From positions 1 through 64,000 of the forward strand of contig NZ_JANCTD010000002.1 of the NCBI RefSeq assembly GCF_024297185.1: a DNA stretch of 64,000 nt, written 5' to 3'. Made by a program: the position numbers and the translations under genes. A model generated the notes under the pieces. That model was given only the letters and a program-made list of their open reading frames with translations, made no database searches and was not told the origin of the DNA. The first letter of the stretch is position 1; the number at the start of each line of letters is the position of its first letter. Below, in pieces: positions 45,051 to 54,108 of the stretch. This DNA is from Lewinella sp. JB7 (GTDB lineage Bacteria > Bacteroidota > Bacteroidia > Chitinophagales > Saprospiraceae).

Positions 45051-45745
45051 TCATCACCCTGCTCTTTACCGTAGGCTTTTGCTCCTGCGCCCGCGCCCAG
45101 TTCGTCGGGGGAAGGAACCAGAATTTCTTCGACTTCCAGGCGAAACCCTACTACTTCGGCATCACGCTCGGCTACAACTCCAGTCGCTATACTCCCTTCC
45201 GCAGCAACGACTTCATCTATACCGACAGTATCGTGGGGGTGACCAGCCTCGACGGCCCCGGCTTCAACCTGAACCTCATCGGGAACCTGAAGCTCGGTAA
45301 GTACTTCGATTTTCGCTTCACGCCGGGGTTCAGCTTCGCCGAACGGACGCTCAACTACACCCAGAGCAGTGTACGCCGCGTCGAGAGCCAGGAAAAGGTA
45401 GAATCGGTATTCATCGAAATGCCGTTCTACTTCCGGTACAAATCGGCGCCCTACCGCGACAAACGGCTGTTTCTGATCGCGGGCATGAAGTACAGCTTCG
45501 ACGTCGCTAGTGAAAGTCGCACGCGACAGGCGGAGGAACTGGTCCGGATCAGTCCGCACGACTTCAGCGTAGAGTACGGGGCGGGAATCCAGATCTTCTT
45601 CCCCTACTTCATCCTGTCACCGGAATTCAAGATCAGCCACGGGATCGGCAACACGCTTCTGTTCAACCCGACCCTGCCGGAAAGTCGGGTACTGGAGAAG
45701 GTGACGAGCCGCACCTTCACCCTGTCGTTTCACATCGAAGGGTAG
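44999..45745 (+). CDS. porT: PorT/SprT-like type IX secretion outer-membrane protein
   Basis: The 248-residue protein has an N-terminal hydrophobic signal (about 17-34, VIITLLFTVGFCSCARAQ) and a beta-barrel-like body: FGITLGYNSSRYTPFRSNDF, GFNLNLIGNLKLGKYFDFRF, GFSFAERTLNYT and a final Phe-containing strand RTFTLSFHIEG. These features and the position directly after menG match PorT/SprT of the type IX secretion system. The T9SS-tagged DUF4331 protein in this window would be a client. The start codon lies 52 bases inside menG. Confidence 0.87.
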   Translation: MQITHLWRGFHLHRQRVIITLLFTVGFCSCARAQFVGGRNQNFFDFQAKPYYFGITLGYNSSRYTPFRSNDFIYTDSIVGVTSLDGPGFNLNLIGNLKLGKYFDFRFTPGFSFAERTLNYTQSSVRRVESQEKVESVFIEMPFYFRYKSAPYRDKRLFLIAGMKYSFDVASESRTRQAEELVRISPHDFSVEYGAGIQIFFPYFILSPEFKISHGIGNTLLFNPTLPESRVLEKVTSRTFTLSFHIEG

Positions 45746-45748
45746 GGA

Positions 45749-46516
45749 CTAGGACCGCCGCGAACCGGCCGCCTGGATGATGGCCGCGAAATCGTCCGCC
45801 TTCAGACTGGCACCGCCCACCAGTCCGCCGTCCACGTCGGGTTCGGCGAAGAGTTCGGTAGCGTTGTCGGGCTTCACCGACCCCCCGTAGAGGATGGTCA
45901 TGTTAGCGGCCACCTCGCTGCCGAACTGATTCGAGATCATGCGGCGGATGTGGTCGTGCATGGCCTGCGCCTGTTCCTTGCTGGCGGTAACGCCGGTGCC
46001 GATGGCCCATACGGGCTCGTAGGCAATAACGATTTTCGCGACCTGCTCGGGAGAGAGGGAGGATAAAGCTTCCTCGACCTGCTTACCCACCACGACCTCG
46101 TGGTTATTGGCCTCCCGGATGTCCAGTTTTTCGCCGCAGCAGTAGATGGGGGTGAGTCCCGCCTCCAGCGCGCGGATGATTTTGCGGTTGATGAGCTCGT
46201 CGTCTTCCGCAAAGTAATCGCGGCGCTCGCTGTGCCCGAGGATTACGTATTCGATGCCGGCGTCGACCAGCATCTCGGCGCTGATCTCTCCGGTGTAAGC
46301 ACCGCTCTGCTCCTGGTGCATGTTCTGGGCGGCAACGGCGTAGTTGGGGTGCCCCTCCACCAGTTTCTGTACGGCCAGTAATTGGATGGCCGGAACCCCG
46401 AATACCACCTTCGTGGGCGGATTGCCGACCTTCTCCATCACTTCCCTGACCAGGGCGGTACCCTGGGTGGGCGTGGTATTCATTTTCCAGTTTCCGGCGA
46501 CCATCGTGCGGCTCAT
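45749..46516 (-). CDS. tpiA: triosephosphate isomerase
   Basis: The 255-residue TIM-barrel enzyme has AGNWKMN (Lys11), catalytic His in GHSERR, Glu in AYEPVWAIGTG, and GGSVKPDNA and GGLVGGASL phosphate-binding loops. It interconverts dihydroxyacetone phosphate and glyceraldehyde 3-phosphate. It converges with porT with 3 bases between stops and lies 25 bases downstream of bioB. Confidence 0.97.
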   Translation of the reverse strand: MSRTMVAGNWKMNTTPTQGTALVREVMEKVGNPPTKVVFGVPAIQLLAVQKLVEGHPNYAVAAQNMHQEQSGAYTGEISAEMLVDAGIEYVILGHSERRDYFAEDDELINRKIIRALEAGLTPIYCCGEKLDIREANNHEVVVGKQVEEALSSLSPEQVAKIVIAYEPVWAIGTGVTASKEQAQAMHDHIRRMISNQFGSEVAANMTILYGGSVKPDNATELFAEPDVDGGLVGGASLKADDFAAIIQAAGSRRS

Positions 46517-46541
46517 CGTAGATAATTTAGGGGATTCTCGA

Positions 46542-47624
46542 TTAGTGTCTTTTCGCTTCGTTGCGTTCGATCTTGTGGCCGGGCCGGCTCCAGCGGATGC
46601 GCTCCTTCGCCGTCGGCGCGCCCGGATCTTCGGTAGGAACGGGGCGGGAGCCCTTCGCGTAGGCGGCCGTGGGGCGCAGGCCCAGCGCGGCGAATAGTTC
46701 CATATCGGCGAAAGCCTCCGGATTCGGCGTAGTGAGCAGTTTATCCCCCGCGAAAATGCTGCCCGCGCCGGCGAAGAAGCAGAGTGCCTGCCCCTCGGCG
46801 GACATCTCCGTGCGCCCCGCGCTCAGGCGAACCGTGGTGGTCGGAAGTACGATGCGCGTCACGGCGATCATACGGACCATTTCGAAAATATTCACCGGTT
46901 GCTGATCTTCCAGGGGAGTTCCCTCTACGGCCACCAGGGCGTTGATGGGCACGGATTCCGGAACGGGGTCGAGGGACGCCAGAGTGAGCAGCAGGTTGAG
47001 GCGATCGGTCACGGACTCGCCCATACCGATGATGCCCCCCGAGCATACAGTAAGGCCGGCCTTGCGGGCGTTGCCGATGGTCTCCAGGCGATCCTGGTAT
47101 CCGCGGGTGGAGATGACCTCCTTGTAGTACTCCTCGCTGCTGTCGAGATTATGGTTGTAGGCGTACAGTCCCGCGGCGGCCAGGCGCTCGGCCTGGTTGG
47201 GCGTCAGCATGCCCAGGGTCGCGCAGACTTCCATGTCGAGACCGTTCACGGTACGGACGAGGTCCAGCACCTGGTCGAATTCGGCGTCGTCGCGCACGTT
47301 GCGCCAGGCGGCACCCATGCAGAGTCGGCTGCTGCCCAGTCCCTTCGCACGTTCGGCGGCGGCCTTTACCTGCTCTACTGACATCAGGGCATTCTCCTCG
47401 ATGTCGGTATGGTAGCGGGCCGCCTGGGGGCAGTAGCCGCAATCTTCGGGGCAGCCTCCGGTCTTGATGCTGACGAGGCTGGAAACTTGCACTTCGTTGG
47501 GATCGTGGTGCTTACGGTGTACGGTAGCGGCCCGGTACAGCAGTTCCATCAGGGGACTGTCGTGCAGTTGCTGTAATTCCGCGAGGGTCCAGGAGGTGGT
47601 GAGGTCGGTAGTCTGGGCAGTCAT
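46542..47624 (-). CDS. bioB: biotin synthase
   Basis: The 360-residue radical SAM enzyme converts dethiobiotin to biotin. The [4Fe-4S] triad is C58/C62/C65 (CPEDCGYC). The [2Fe-2S] ligands lie in the conserved CMGAAWRNV, CATLGML and the Arg-containing RLSAGR motif. The radical SAM core ends with FAGAGSIFAGDKLLTT, and the C-terminal tail is basic. No other bio gene is adjacent. Confidence 0.96.
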   Translation of the reverse strand: MTAQTTDLTTSWTLAELQQLHDSPLMELLYRAATVHRKHHDPNEVQVSSLVSIKTGGCPEDCGYCPQAARYHTDIEENALMSVEQVKAAAERAKGLGSSRLCMGAAWRNVRDDAEFDQVLDLVRTVNGLDMEVCATLGMLTPNQAERLAAAGLYAYNHNLDSSEEYYKEVISTRGYQDRLETIGNARKAGLTVCSGGIIGMGESVTDRLNLLLTLASLDPVPESVPINALVAVEGTPLEDQQPVNIFEMVRMIAVTRIVLPTTTVRLSAGRTEMSAEGQALCFFAGAGSIFAGDKLLTTPNPEAFADMELFAALGLRPTAAYAKGSRPVPTEDPGAPTAKERIRWSRPGHKIERNEAKRH

Positions 47625-47675
47625 AGGGCGGCAAATATAGGCATAAGCCGCTTGCGAAGTCGACCCGCGGCCGCC

Positions 47676-49121
47676 TTAGCGAAATTCGTAGATGTACCAC
47701 CACTTTTGCCGGTCCGCCCATCCACCCAGGTTAACCGTATCGATCCATTCCGGCCGGTCGGTGAACACCAGTTTTCCCGCCGCCGGGGGTGCCGGAGTTT
47801 CGCGTGTGTGGGTAACGAACAGACAGGGGGCGGGGCCGCAGGAGCCGGGCCTGACCAGGGAAAGCGAATCGATCTGGTGGCGCGGTCGACCGTAATAGCG
47901 GGCCGTGGCCCCCTCGGCGTCGATAATTTCCGCATCGGGCCCGGTCAGCGTAGCCGCTCCGGGGTAAGCCTGGTTGACGAAGCGGGCCGGAGCGATCTCG
48001 GAAGCCGCCGGTCGCAGAAGGACGGCCAGTAGTAGGACGAAATTGGTAGCGGCCGACAGTGCCACCAACCACCGGGTAAGGGGTTTGCGCCACCAGCCGT
48101 CCGCTCCGCGGCGCTGCCAGGCCGTTGCCGCCCCCGCCACGAGCACGGGGACGAGGGGAATCAGGGGATACAGAAAACGGATGTCCTTCCGGGCCAGGGC
48201 GGAGTGGACGACCACGAAGGCCACGACCATCCAGGTAAGCGGGTCGCGCCGGAACCACCAGCAGAAGCCAACCGTCCCGACGAGGTAAACCAGGCTGAGG
48301 GGTGGGATGCCCCGCAGAAAGACCAACACCGGATACGCATACCACGGCCGCGTGCCGTAGGTAGCCGCCTTCCCCTCGATCAGATTAGCCGCCAGGTAGT
48401 TCCAGGCGGGCAGGGTCCACTCTCCGTACAACCAGTAAGAAAGGGGGTAGGCCAACAGGAGGGCAGACAAGCCTCCCGCAACCACGGCGGCAATGGAGGT
48501 CCACCGCTCCCGTTCGACGAACAACAGCCACGCGCCGAAGCCGGCAACCATGATGCCGACCTGGTACCGAAACAGAAAGGCCAGACCGAAGCACGCCCCG
48601 GCCAGAAAGGCGGAGTGGCCGCCGGCACCCGTGAAGCGGTGAGGGTCCCCGGAGCGGGAGAGGGGATAGAGTAGTAGGCCGATCACGGCGAACAGACCGG
48701 ACCAATTCTCGCTCGAGAAGCGCACGCCGCTGTAGTAAGCGCACCAGTGGAAGAAGAGCAGCAGGACGAACCAGAGGCGTACCCCGGCGGAAATTCGGGG
48801 TACGTACCTCCGGTATAGGAGCCCCGCTACGGTCAGCGTCAGCGCGCCCGACAACAGCCGTAGAATAAACGCGACCGTAAAGGGATCGGTATGGCCGAAC
48901 CAGCCGACGACCCGGTGGATCGTGTAGGCCAGGGCGGGTTGCAGCGCCGGTCGCATCCGCTCGTGGTATTCCCACGGTAGGTCCGTAGCCTCCGCCAACC
49001 CCAGCTTGTAAGCGGCAAACTCCAGGATCTGAAAGTGCTCGTCCAGCTGGTGATACCCGGCGGAGTAGTAAGCCGCTACAACGAAGAGGAGGGCCGCCGG
49101 GAGTAATATTCGCTTACTCAT
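47676..49121 (-). CDS. GT22/ALG-like membrane glycosyltransferase
   Basis: The 481-residue protein is rich in hydrophobic helices (about 10 in the first 400 residues). The luminal first loop has LDEHFQILEFAAYKLG, a DE-type catalytic loop shared with ALG/GPI mannosyltransferases of family GT22. It likely transfers a sugar from a polyprenyl carrier at the outer face of the inner membrane; the sugar is unknown. ATG 49121 gives MSKRILLPAALLF; the frame opens 42 bases earlier. It overlaps the S1/P1-like gene by 8 bases. Confidence 0.78.
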   Translation of the reverse strand: MSKRILLPAALLFVVAAYYSAGYHQLDEHFQILEFAAYKLGLAEATDLPWEYHERMRPALQPALAYTIHRVVGWFGHTDPFTVAFILRLLSGALTLTVAGLLYRRYVPRISAGVRLWFVLLLFFHWCAYYSGVRFSSENWSGLFAVIGLLLYPLSRSGDPHRFTGAGGHSAFLAGACFGLAFLFRYQVGIMVAGFGAWLLFVERERWTSIAAVVAGGLSALLLAYPLSYWLYGEWTLPAWNYLAANLIEGKAATYGTRPWYAYPVLVFLRGIPPLSLVYLVGTVGFCWWFRRDPLTWMVVAFVVVHSALARKDIRFLYPLIPLVPVLVAGAATAWQRRGADGWWRKPLTRWLVALSAATNFVLLLAVLLRPAASEIAPARFVNQAYPGAATLTGPDAEIIDAEGATARYYGRPRHQIDSLSLVRPGSCGPAPCLFVTHTRETPAPPAAGKLVFTDRPEWIDTVNLGGWADRQKWWYIYEFR

Positions 49122-50304
49122 GCGGACGGGAATCAGCGGGCTTGGCCGAAGCGGTCGGTTCATCCGGCACGTTCAGCGATTCGGTTGGGAAAAGTACACC
49201 CAGGTCGGGCTGGCCGGCATCCACCCAGCAACTGTACCACACGGAACCGACCCCGTGAATCGCGGCCCGAAATCGCTGTTCGACCATTCCATCCATGGCT
49301 TCCGACCACGCCCGGGCAAATTCGGTGCACTGCGTATTTACCAGACGCCCCAGCCGCTCTTCCGTGCACCATTGCCGGTCGGCGGGGAACGCCTCCCGCA
49401 GTCGCCGTTCGGTGTGCAGTACGCTGTCCACCAGTGCGTGGCTGCCCAGTACGACGTCCCAGTAAAAGTCGTTAGGCTCCGCGACGTACTCGGCCGCTCC
49501 GACGAAATAGTCGAACTCCTCATCCGCGAATAATTCCGGTAACCGGCTCTCCCAGAAGGCGTGAATACCCGTCTGACCGGTCAGTTGACCGTTATAGTTT
49601 TCGGTGGTGTGCAGGGGGACGTAAGCATCACCGATGTAGTGGCCGATCTCCGCCGACAGTTGCAGAATGCGGTCCGCATCCAGGTCCACGAACGCCTGGG
49701 TGAGTTGCCGGTGGTGTGCCGCCAGGTAATAGGGCAGGATGCCGGATTCTGAGAAACGATCGGTAACGCCCGCCGATAGGATGGGTTCCGGGAAGCCGGC
49801 GGCACGCAGGGAGTCCGCAGGCACGCTACCTTCCCCTGCACGCAGGGCGGGCAACAGGGTGCTATACCAGAGTTGACGCAGGGTGTCGTGGGGCAGATCG
49901 AAGGTATGGTCCCGGGAGATCAGGAGGACGCGATCGCCGATAAGGGTGTCCTGCCGCCAGTGCACCGTGTCTCCGGGCCCGTTTACGGTATGAATTATGG
50001 CGTGCTTCATGAGGGCGTCGACGTAGGTCCTCGGCAGTTCCGGGAAGGGCAGTGACCCCCACCGGTCAAGGTCGATGTAGTGACGAACCGCTTCGTGTTC
50101 GCTGGCGTAGCGGCGCTTGTCCGGGTCGACGGCGTGTTCGGCGAGGTAATCGATACTGGCCCGAAAGAAGGGCATCATTTCCGGGGGCAGGGTAAAGGTG
50201 GCCAGCCGGTTGATCCGTCGGTGGCCGAAGAACCCCCAGGGTGGCGTAGGCTCTGCCACGGACGTAAGGCAAATCAAGGCGCAGAGCAGGCTAAAACGAA
50301 GCAT
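49114..50304 (-). CDS. S1/P1 nuclease-like zinc-dependent hydrolase
   Basis: The 396-residue protein has a signal peptide (MLRFSLLCALICLTSVAEPTP). The mature start PPWGFFGHRRIN supplies the Trp and His zinc ligands, and SAEIGHYIGDAYVPLHTTENYNG gives HxxxDxxxPLH, the core of S1/P1 nucleases and zinc phospholipase C. It would act in the periplasm on nucleic acid or phospholipid; which one cannot be told. A 14-base overlap with DUF4340 and an 8-base overlap with the GT22-like gene place it in the gldG operon. Confidence 0.8.
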   Translation of the reverse strand: MLRFSLLCALICLTSVAEPTPPWGFFGHRRINRLATFTLPPEMMPFFRASIDYLAEHAVDPDKRRYASEHEAVRHYIDLDRWGSLPFPELPRTYVDALMKHAIIHTVNGPGDTVHWRQDTLIGDRVLLISRDHTFDLPHDTLRQLWYSTLLPALRAGEGSVPADSLRAAGFPEPILSAGVTDRFSESGILPYYLAAHHRQLTQAFVDLDADRILQLSAEIGHYIGDAYVPLHTTENYNGQLTGQTGIHAFWESRLPELFADEEFDYFVGAAEYVAEPNDFYWDVVLGSHALVDSVLHTERRLREAFPADRQWCTEERLGRLVNTQCTEFARAWSEAMDGMVEQRFRAAIHGVGSVWYSCWVDAGQPDLGVLFPTESLNVPDEPTASAKPADSRPHE

Positions 50305-51262
50305 AACTCAGAAGTAGGGGTTGGGTGGTTTCTACGGCCAGGAGCGCCCAGTCCTGACCGTCGTTGACGAAGGCGGTGTACGCGGACAACTGCCCGCCGG
50401 TCGGATCGGCGAAGCGGGGGAATACGGACATGAGCTGCTCCTCCCGATCCCTTTCCTTGAGGCGGATCACCGCGAACGGTACCGCCTCCCGGGCCTTGCG
50501 GATGGACGCCTCATCTCCGTTCTCGTAGCGGCTGATGTAGTAGTCCTCGTAGCGGGATAGCACGCCCTCCGCCGTGCCCCGAGAGACGGCTTTTTCCGTT
50601 AGGCCAATGTCGTAGAGTGGCGTAACGCGGAACGCACCGTTCGCATCACGCTGCATCCGGAAACTTTCCGCCCGCTGCTGGGGGTAGTCGATGCTCAGGT
50701 ATTCGACCCGGGCGGGATCCACCGCGAAGAGTCTTTTGGAGCGCCATTCATCATCCCGCAAGTTGAAGCGGTGGCGCAGATTGCCGGTCCACATCGGTAA
50801 GTGGACGATGTACGGATTATCGCTGCCCTCCATGATGGCGGCCGTGCCGAGTTCGCCATTCGCGCCGCCGCCGATGTAGTAGCCCCGCAATTTGTTGTCG
50901 CCGCGGTCGAAGAGCCGAACGAGGATGCCGCCTCCGGCCAGGTTACGGACCAGATTCGGGATGGCCTTGCTGGTCGGAAGCGACTGCACTTCCATATGCC
51001 CGATGGCCTGCAGCAGGTTTTTCATCACGTTCTCGTTAGCGGGATGTTTGCCACCGTACATCCACCCGGTCGGACCGCCCCGGGTGAGTTCCGCCTCGCG
51101 CCCGTTGCGATCGGCAACGTAGATCCGGTGGATCTCCTGCACCCGGGGGTAGGCAAAATCGCGGTCGTCGGCGGGCGGTTCGGTATTCGCCGGCGTGGTG
51201 GTATACCAGGCGATCGTACCGAGCAGAATTACTGCCGTCAGCAGAATGAGGGTGCGCTTCAT
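50291..51262 (-). CDS. DUF4340 domain membrane-anchored protein
   Basis: The 323-residue protein has one N-terminal helix (about 4-22, TLILLTAVILLGTIAWYTT) and a periplasmic region with DUF4340-like repeats (for example IRLKERDREEQLMSVFPRFADP, and RAESFRMQRDANGAFRVTPL). DUF4340 genes often follow gldG-like genes, as here with a 3-base gap to gldG. The role in the ABC complex is unknown. Confidence 0.75.
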   Translation of the reverse strand: MKRTLILLTAVILLGTIAWYTTTPANTEPPADDRDFAYPRVQEIHRIYVADRNGREAELTRGGPTGWMYGGKHPANENVMKNLLQAIGHMEVQSLPTSKAIPNLVRNLAGGGILVRLFDRGDNKLRGYYIGGGANGELGTAAIMEGSDNPYIVHLPMWTGNLRHRFNLRDDEWRSKRLFAVDPARVEYLSIDYPQQRAESFRMQRDANGAFRVTPLYDIGLTEKAVSRGTAEGVLSRYEDYYISRYENGDEASIRKAREAVPFAVIRLKERDREEQLMSVFPRFADPTGGQLSAYTAFVNDGQDWALLAVETTQPLLLSYASF

Positions 51263-51265
51263 GCC

Positions 51266-52990
51266 TTATGGTCTTGCGTAACGCCGCCGGCGGAAGTAGT
51301 TGAATGCCAGCCCGAAAAGAGCTAGTAGAAGGAGGGGAACTCCCAGGTTCAGGAGCCTCCAGTATCCGGCTTCCTGTTGGGCACGGTTCTGGTCGAGTAG
51401 GCGCAATTTAACCTGCTTACTGCGGCTGGCGATCACCCCGTCGGGATGCAGGAGGTACTCCACGGCGTTCAGCATGAAATCCTTGTTGGCGTACGGGATC
51501 TTCGAGAATGGGTTGACCCCCAGGAAGCCTACCTCGCCACGGCTGTTGACGCTGTTGGCCAGTACGTCGCCGTCGCTGATGACGATCATGCTGGTCTCCC
51601 GGGACTCGCCGCGGTAGGGCAAACCGCTGCTTTCGAGCAGGCGTTCGTTGTCGCGGCTCAGGCGGTTGGCATAGGGGCTGGAAAAGGTGCCGCGCAGCAG
51701 TACGGCCAGCGGCAGGTCACTTTCGTTGAAGCGTTCCAGGTCCACGCTAAACTTCTGGGCGTCGAGGTCGATGGGTGTTGGCAGTCGTTGGCGCCGGGCA
51801 CGATCGCTGCTCGCCAGCAGCACGGTTTCCTCCACGGAATCCCCCCCGCCGACCAGCTCGATGAGGGTGGGGTAGCGCATGTCCACCCCGTCCAGGTTCT
51901 GAACAATGGGATTATCGCCGTGGGGCAGAGCCAGCACGTGATACGGAAACGGGACCAGGGAGAACTTCGGACCGCTCTGTCCCTGGTTAGTGGCGATCGG
52001 AATCGGGGTATTGATCAGGTCGAGCACTAACTGATTGCCCAGTCGGAAGCCGTAGCGGAAGAATAGGTCCTCCAGGCCGGTAGTGCGGGTCTGCGGAAAG
52101 GCTTCGCCGGTCGCACGGAGGCTGTCGTAGTCCATGGCGACCGCGTCGATGGCCCAGATGACCTTGCCGCCGTTCATGACGTACTGGTCGAGCTTGAAGG
52201 CCGCGAAGTCGCTGAACGGAACGGTGGGTTTAGCCACGATCAGCAGGTCGATGTCCGCGGGCAGGGTGGCGAAGCTGTCCAGGTACACCGGCCCCACCTC
52301 GTAGTCCTTGCGCAGTTCACTCACCAGGTCGGCAAACTGCAGGGGACCGAGCTCCCCGTTTCCGAGCGTGAAGCCGATGACCGGCCGATCGTTGCTGAGC
52401 AGCCCGTCGATGGCCCGGGTGAAGTTGTACTCGAGCAAGCTTTCGGCCTGGTTGAGTTGCTGTTCGATGGGTACGTCCGGCCGGGCACTGGAGATCAACG
52501 GGACGATTCGCTGTCGGTCACCGTAGTAGAACAGGGCATAGGGATAAATGGCCCGGGTCGTGCGTTCGCCGGCCGACTGCTGGTAATCGGTGATGGGGAT
52601 AATGCCGTCCTTCAGCATATCCTCCTGGCGCTGCCGCACGTCATCGGGCTGTCCGGCCAGCGGATCCACGAACTCGTACTCGACGTAGTCGGTGTAGGCG
52701 GAAAAGTCTTCGAGTGTTTCCTCTACCGCCGTGCGCAGGCGTTGGTAGCTGGCCGGTAGCTCGCCGTCCAGCAGAATACGTACGTAGACCGGCTCCTCGA
52801 GCCCGGAGAGTTGCCGCTGGGTGTGGGGGGTGAGGGTAAAGCGCTTGTCCTGGGTGAGGTCGAGCGCTCCGTACAGTCGGGTATTGCCGATCTTCGCGTT
52901 AGCGAGCACGTTGACGACCACGAGGAGGGCTACGGCCAGGGCGAATTGGATGAAGGCCTGAGTGCGGTATTTACGTTCGAGTGCGGGCAT
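51266..52990 (-). CDS. gldG: GldG-like ABC transporter auxiliary protein
   Basis: The 574-residue protein has an N-terminal helix (about 12-32), a large periplasmic ABC-type-sugar-binding-like region and a C-terminal helix (about 545-563) followed by a basic tail. LDLTQDKRFTLTPHTQRQLSGLEEPVYVRILLDGELP-type sequence (LTQDKRFTLTPHT here), IIPYAL-type and PANKDFMLNAVEYLL-type motifs fit the GldG family, with the DxxNRFSLT-like motif near the start. It normally works with GldA and GldF. Neither is in the window; only DUF4340 accompanies it. The ATG at 52990 is chosen over 53017. Confidence 0.87.
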   Translation of the reverse strand: MPALERKYRTQAFIQFALAVALLVVVNVLANAKIGNTRLYGALDLTQDKRFTLTPHTQRQLSGLEEPVYVRILLDGELPASYQRLRTAVEETLEDFSAYTDYVEYEFVDPLAGQPDDVRQRQEDMLKDGIIPITDYQQSAGERTTRAIYPYALFYYGDRQRIVPLISSARPDVPIEQQLNQAESLLEYNFTRAIDGLLSNDRPVIGFTLGNGELGPLQFADLVSELRKDYEVGPVYLDSFATLPADIDLLIVAKPTVPFSDFAAFKLDQYVMNGGKVIWAIDAVAMDYDSLRATGEAFPQTRTTGLEDLFFRYGFRLGNQLVLDLINTPIPIATNQGQSGPKFSLVPFPYHVLALPHGDNPIVQNLDGVDMRYPTLIELVGGGDSVEETVLLASSDRARRQRLPTPIDLDAQKFSVDLERFNESDLPLAVLLRGTFSSPYANRLSRDNERLLESSGLPYRGESRETSMIVISDGDVLANSVNSRGEVGFLGVNPFSKIPYANKDFMLNAVEYLLHPDGVIASRSKQVKLRLLDQNRAQQEAGYWRLLNLGVPLLLLALFGLAFNYFRRRRYARP

Positions 52991-53048
52991 ACGATTTCGG
53001 TCGCGAAGATAGAGCACCTACATTTGGTGGAATGTCAGCCGATCGCCA

Positions 53049-53987
53049 ATGAAAAAATTGCTCATCTTCCTGGCCGGGTTGTTGGTCCTCTACGTCGGCT
53101 TAACGTACTTCATCAGCAACCTCGTACTAGATACCCCGAACCGCAGTCTGGAGGAATCTTACCGCATCGCGACCCAGCAGTGGAAGATCAACGTCGACAG
53201 CATTCGGGCGACCCTCCCGCCGCCCGCACCCATCACCTTTCGCAGTCCGGTCGACGGCCTCGCCCTGCGGGGGTGGTACTTCAGGCAAGACGGTACTCGC
53301 TGCGCCGTGGTGATGGCCCACGGCTACCACGACAACCGCTTAAGCATGCTGAAGTACACCCCCTACTTCGACCGCTGCGGATGCGACCTGCTGCTCTACG
53401 ACCACCGGGGCTTCGGCGAAAGCGACGAGGCCTACGGCACGGGAGGGATCAACGAGGCAACCGACCTGCTGGCGGCCCACGCCTACGTGCGCTCCCTGAC
53501 CGGTCTCGCCGACGACCGCATCGGCTGGTTCGGCGAAAGCTGGGGAGCGGCCACGGTGCTGCTTGACGCCGGCCGGCAAACCGTCCGTCCGGCCTTCGTC
53601 ATCGCGGAAAGTCCCTACGCCGATTGGGAAACGGCCATCACGGAGCGGGGGGTACGCGACTACGGCCCCGCCCTGGCGGCCCTTACCCCGGGTACTTTTC
53701 GGTGGGTAGCCTACCGCAGCGGTACGGACTTCGTCAGCGCGAGTCCCCTCCTGGCCGGGGAGAACATCGGCGTGCCGACCCTGCTTTTACACTCCCTGGC
53801 CGATACCCTGACGGCCCCCGAACAATCAGACTACATCGCCGAACGGATCAACCCGGAAATGCTGACCTACCACCGGCTGGACTGGGGAGCCTGGCACGCG
53901 CACAACGTGGTGTGGCGGCCCCGGGCGTACGAACGCTTGCTGGCGGAATTCATCGGGCGTAAGCGGCCAGAATTCTGTACTCCGTAG
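53049..53987 (+). CDS. alpha/beta hydrolase
   Basis: The 312-residue protein has an N-terminal membrane helix (about 4-24) and an alpha/beta hydrolase fold. HGYHDNR is the oxyanion region, GESWG the nucleophile elbow (Ser), with a later Asp (DTLTAPEQ) and His (WGAWHAHN) as the likely triad. It is anchored outside the cytoplasm and is likely an esterase or lipase; substrate unknown. Divergent from gldG. Confidence 0.88.
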   Translation: MKKLLIFLAGLLVLYVGLTYFISNLVLDTPNRSLEESYRIATQQWKINVDSIRATLPPPAPITFRSPVDGLALRGWYFRQDGTRCAVVMAHGYHDNRLSMLKYTPYFDRCGCDLLLYDHRGFGESDEAYGTGGINEATDLLAAHAYVRSLTGLADDRIGWFGESWGAATVLLDAGRQTVRPAFVIAESPYADWETAITERGVRDYGPALAALTPGTFRWVAYRSGTDFVSASPLLAGENIGVPTLLLHSLADTLTAPEQSDYIAERINPEMLTYHRLDWGAWHAHNVVWRPRAYERLLAEFIGRKRPEFCTP

Positions 53988-54044
53988 GGATCGCGGACCG
54001 GGGTAGATGTCGGCCGAAAATCCTTCGCGCCGCCTCGGTTGTTG

Positions 54045-54052
54045 TACCTTTG
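54045..54052 (+). promoter_or_regulatory. putative -7 box of the haloperoxidase gene
   Basis: TACCTTTG matches TAnnTTTG exactly, 57 bases before the ATG at 54109. A CTTCG around 54023 is a poor -33 candidate. Confidence 0.45.
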
Positions 54053-54108
54053 ACCTCCTGACCGCAAAAGACGTGCTGCCCTTTTTCGTTGACCCAATCA
54101 GCACCCGA

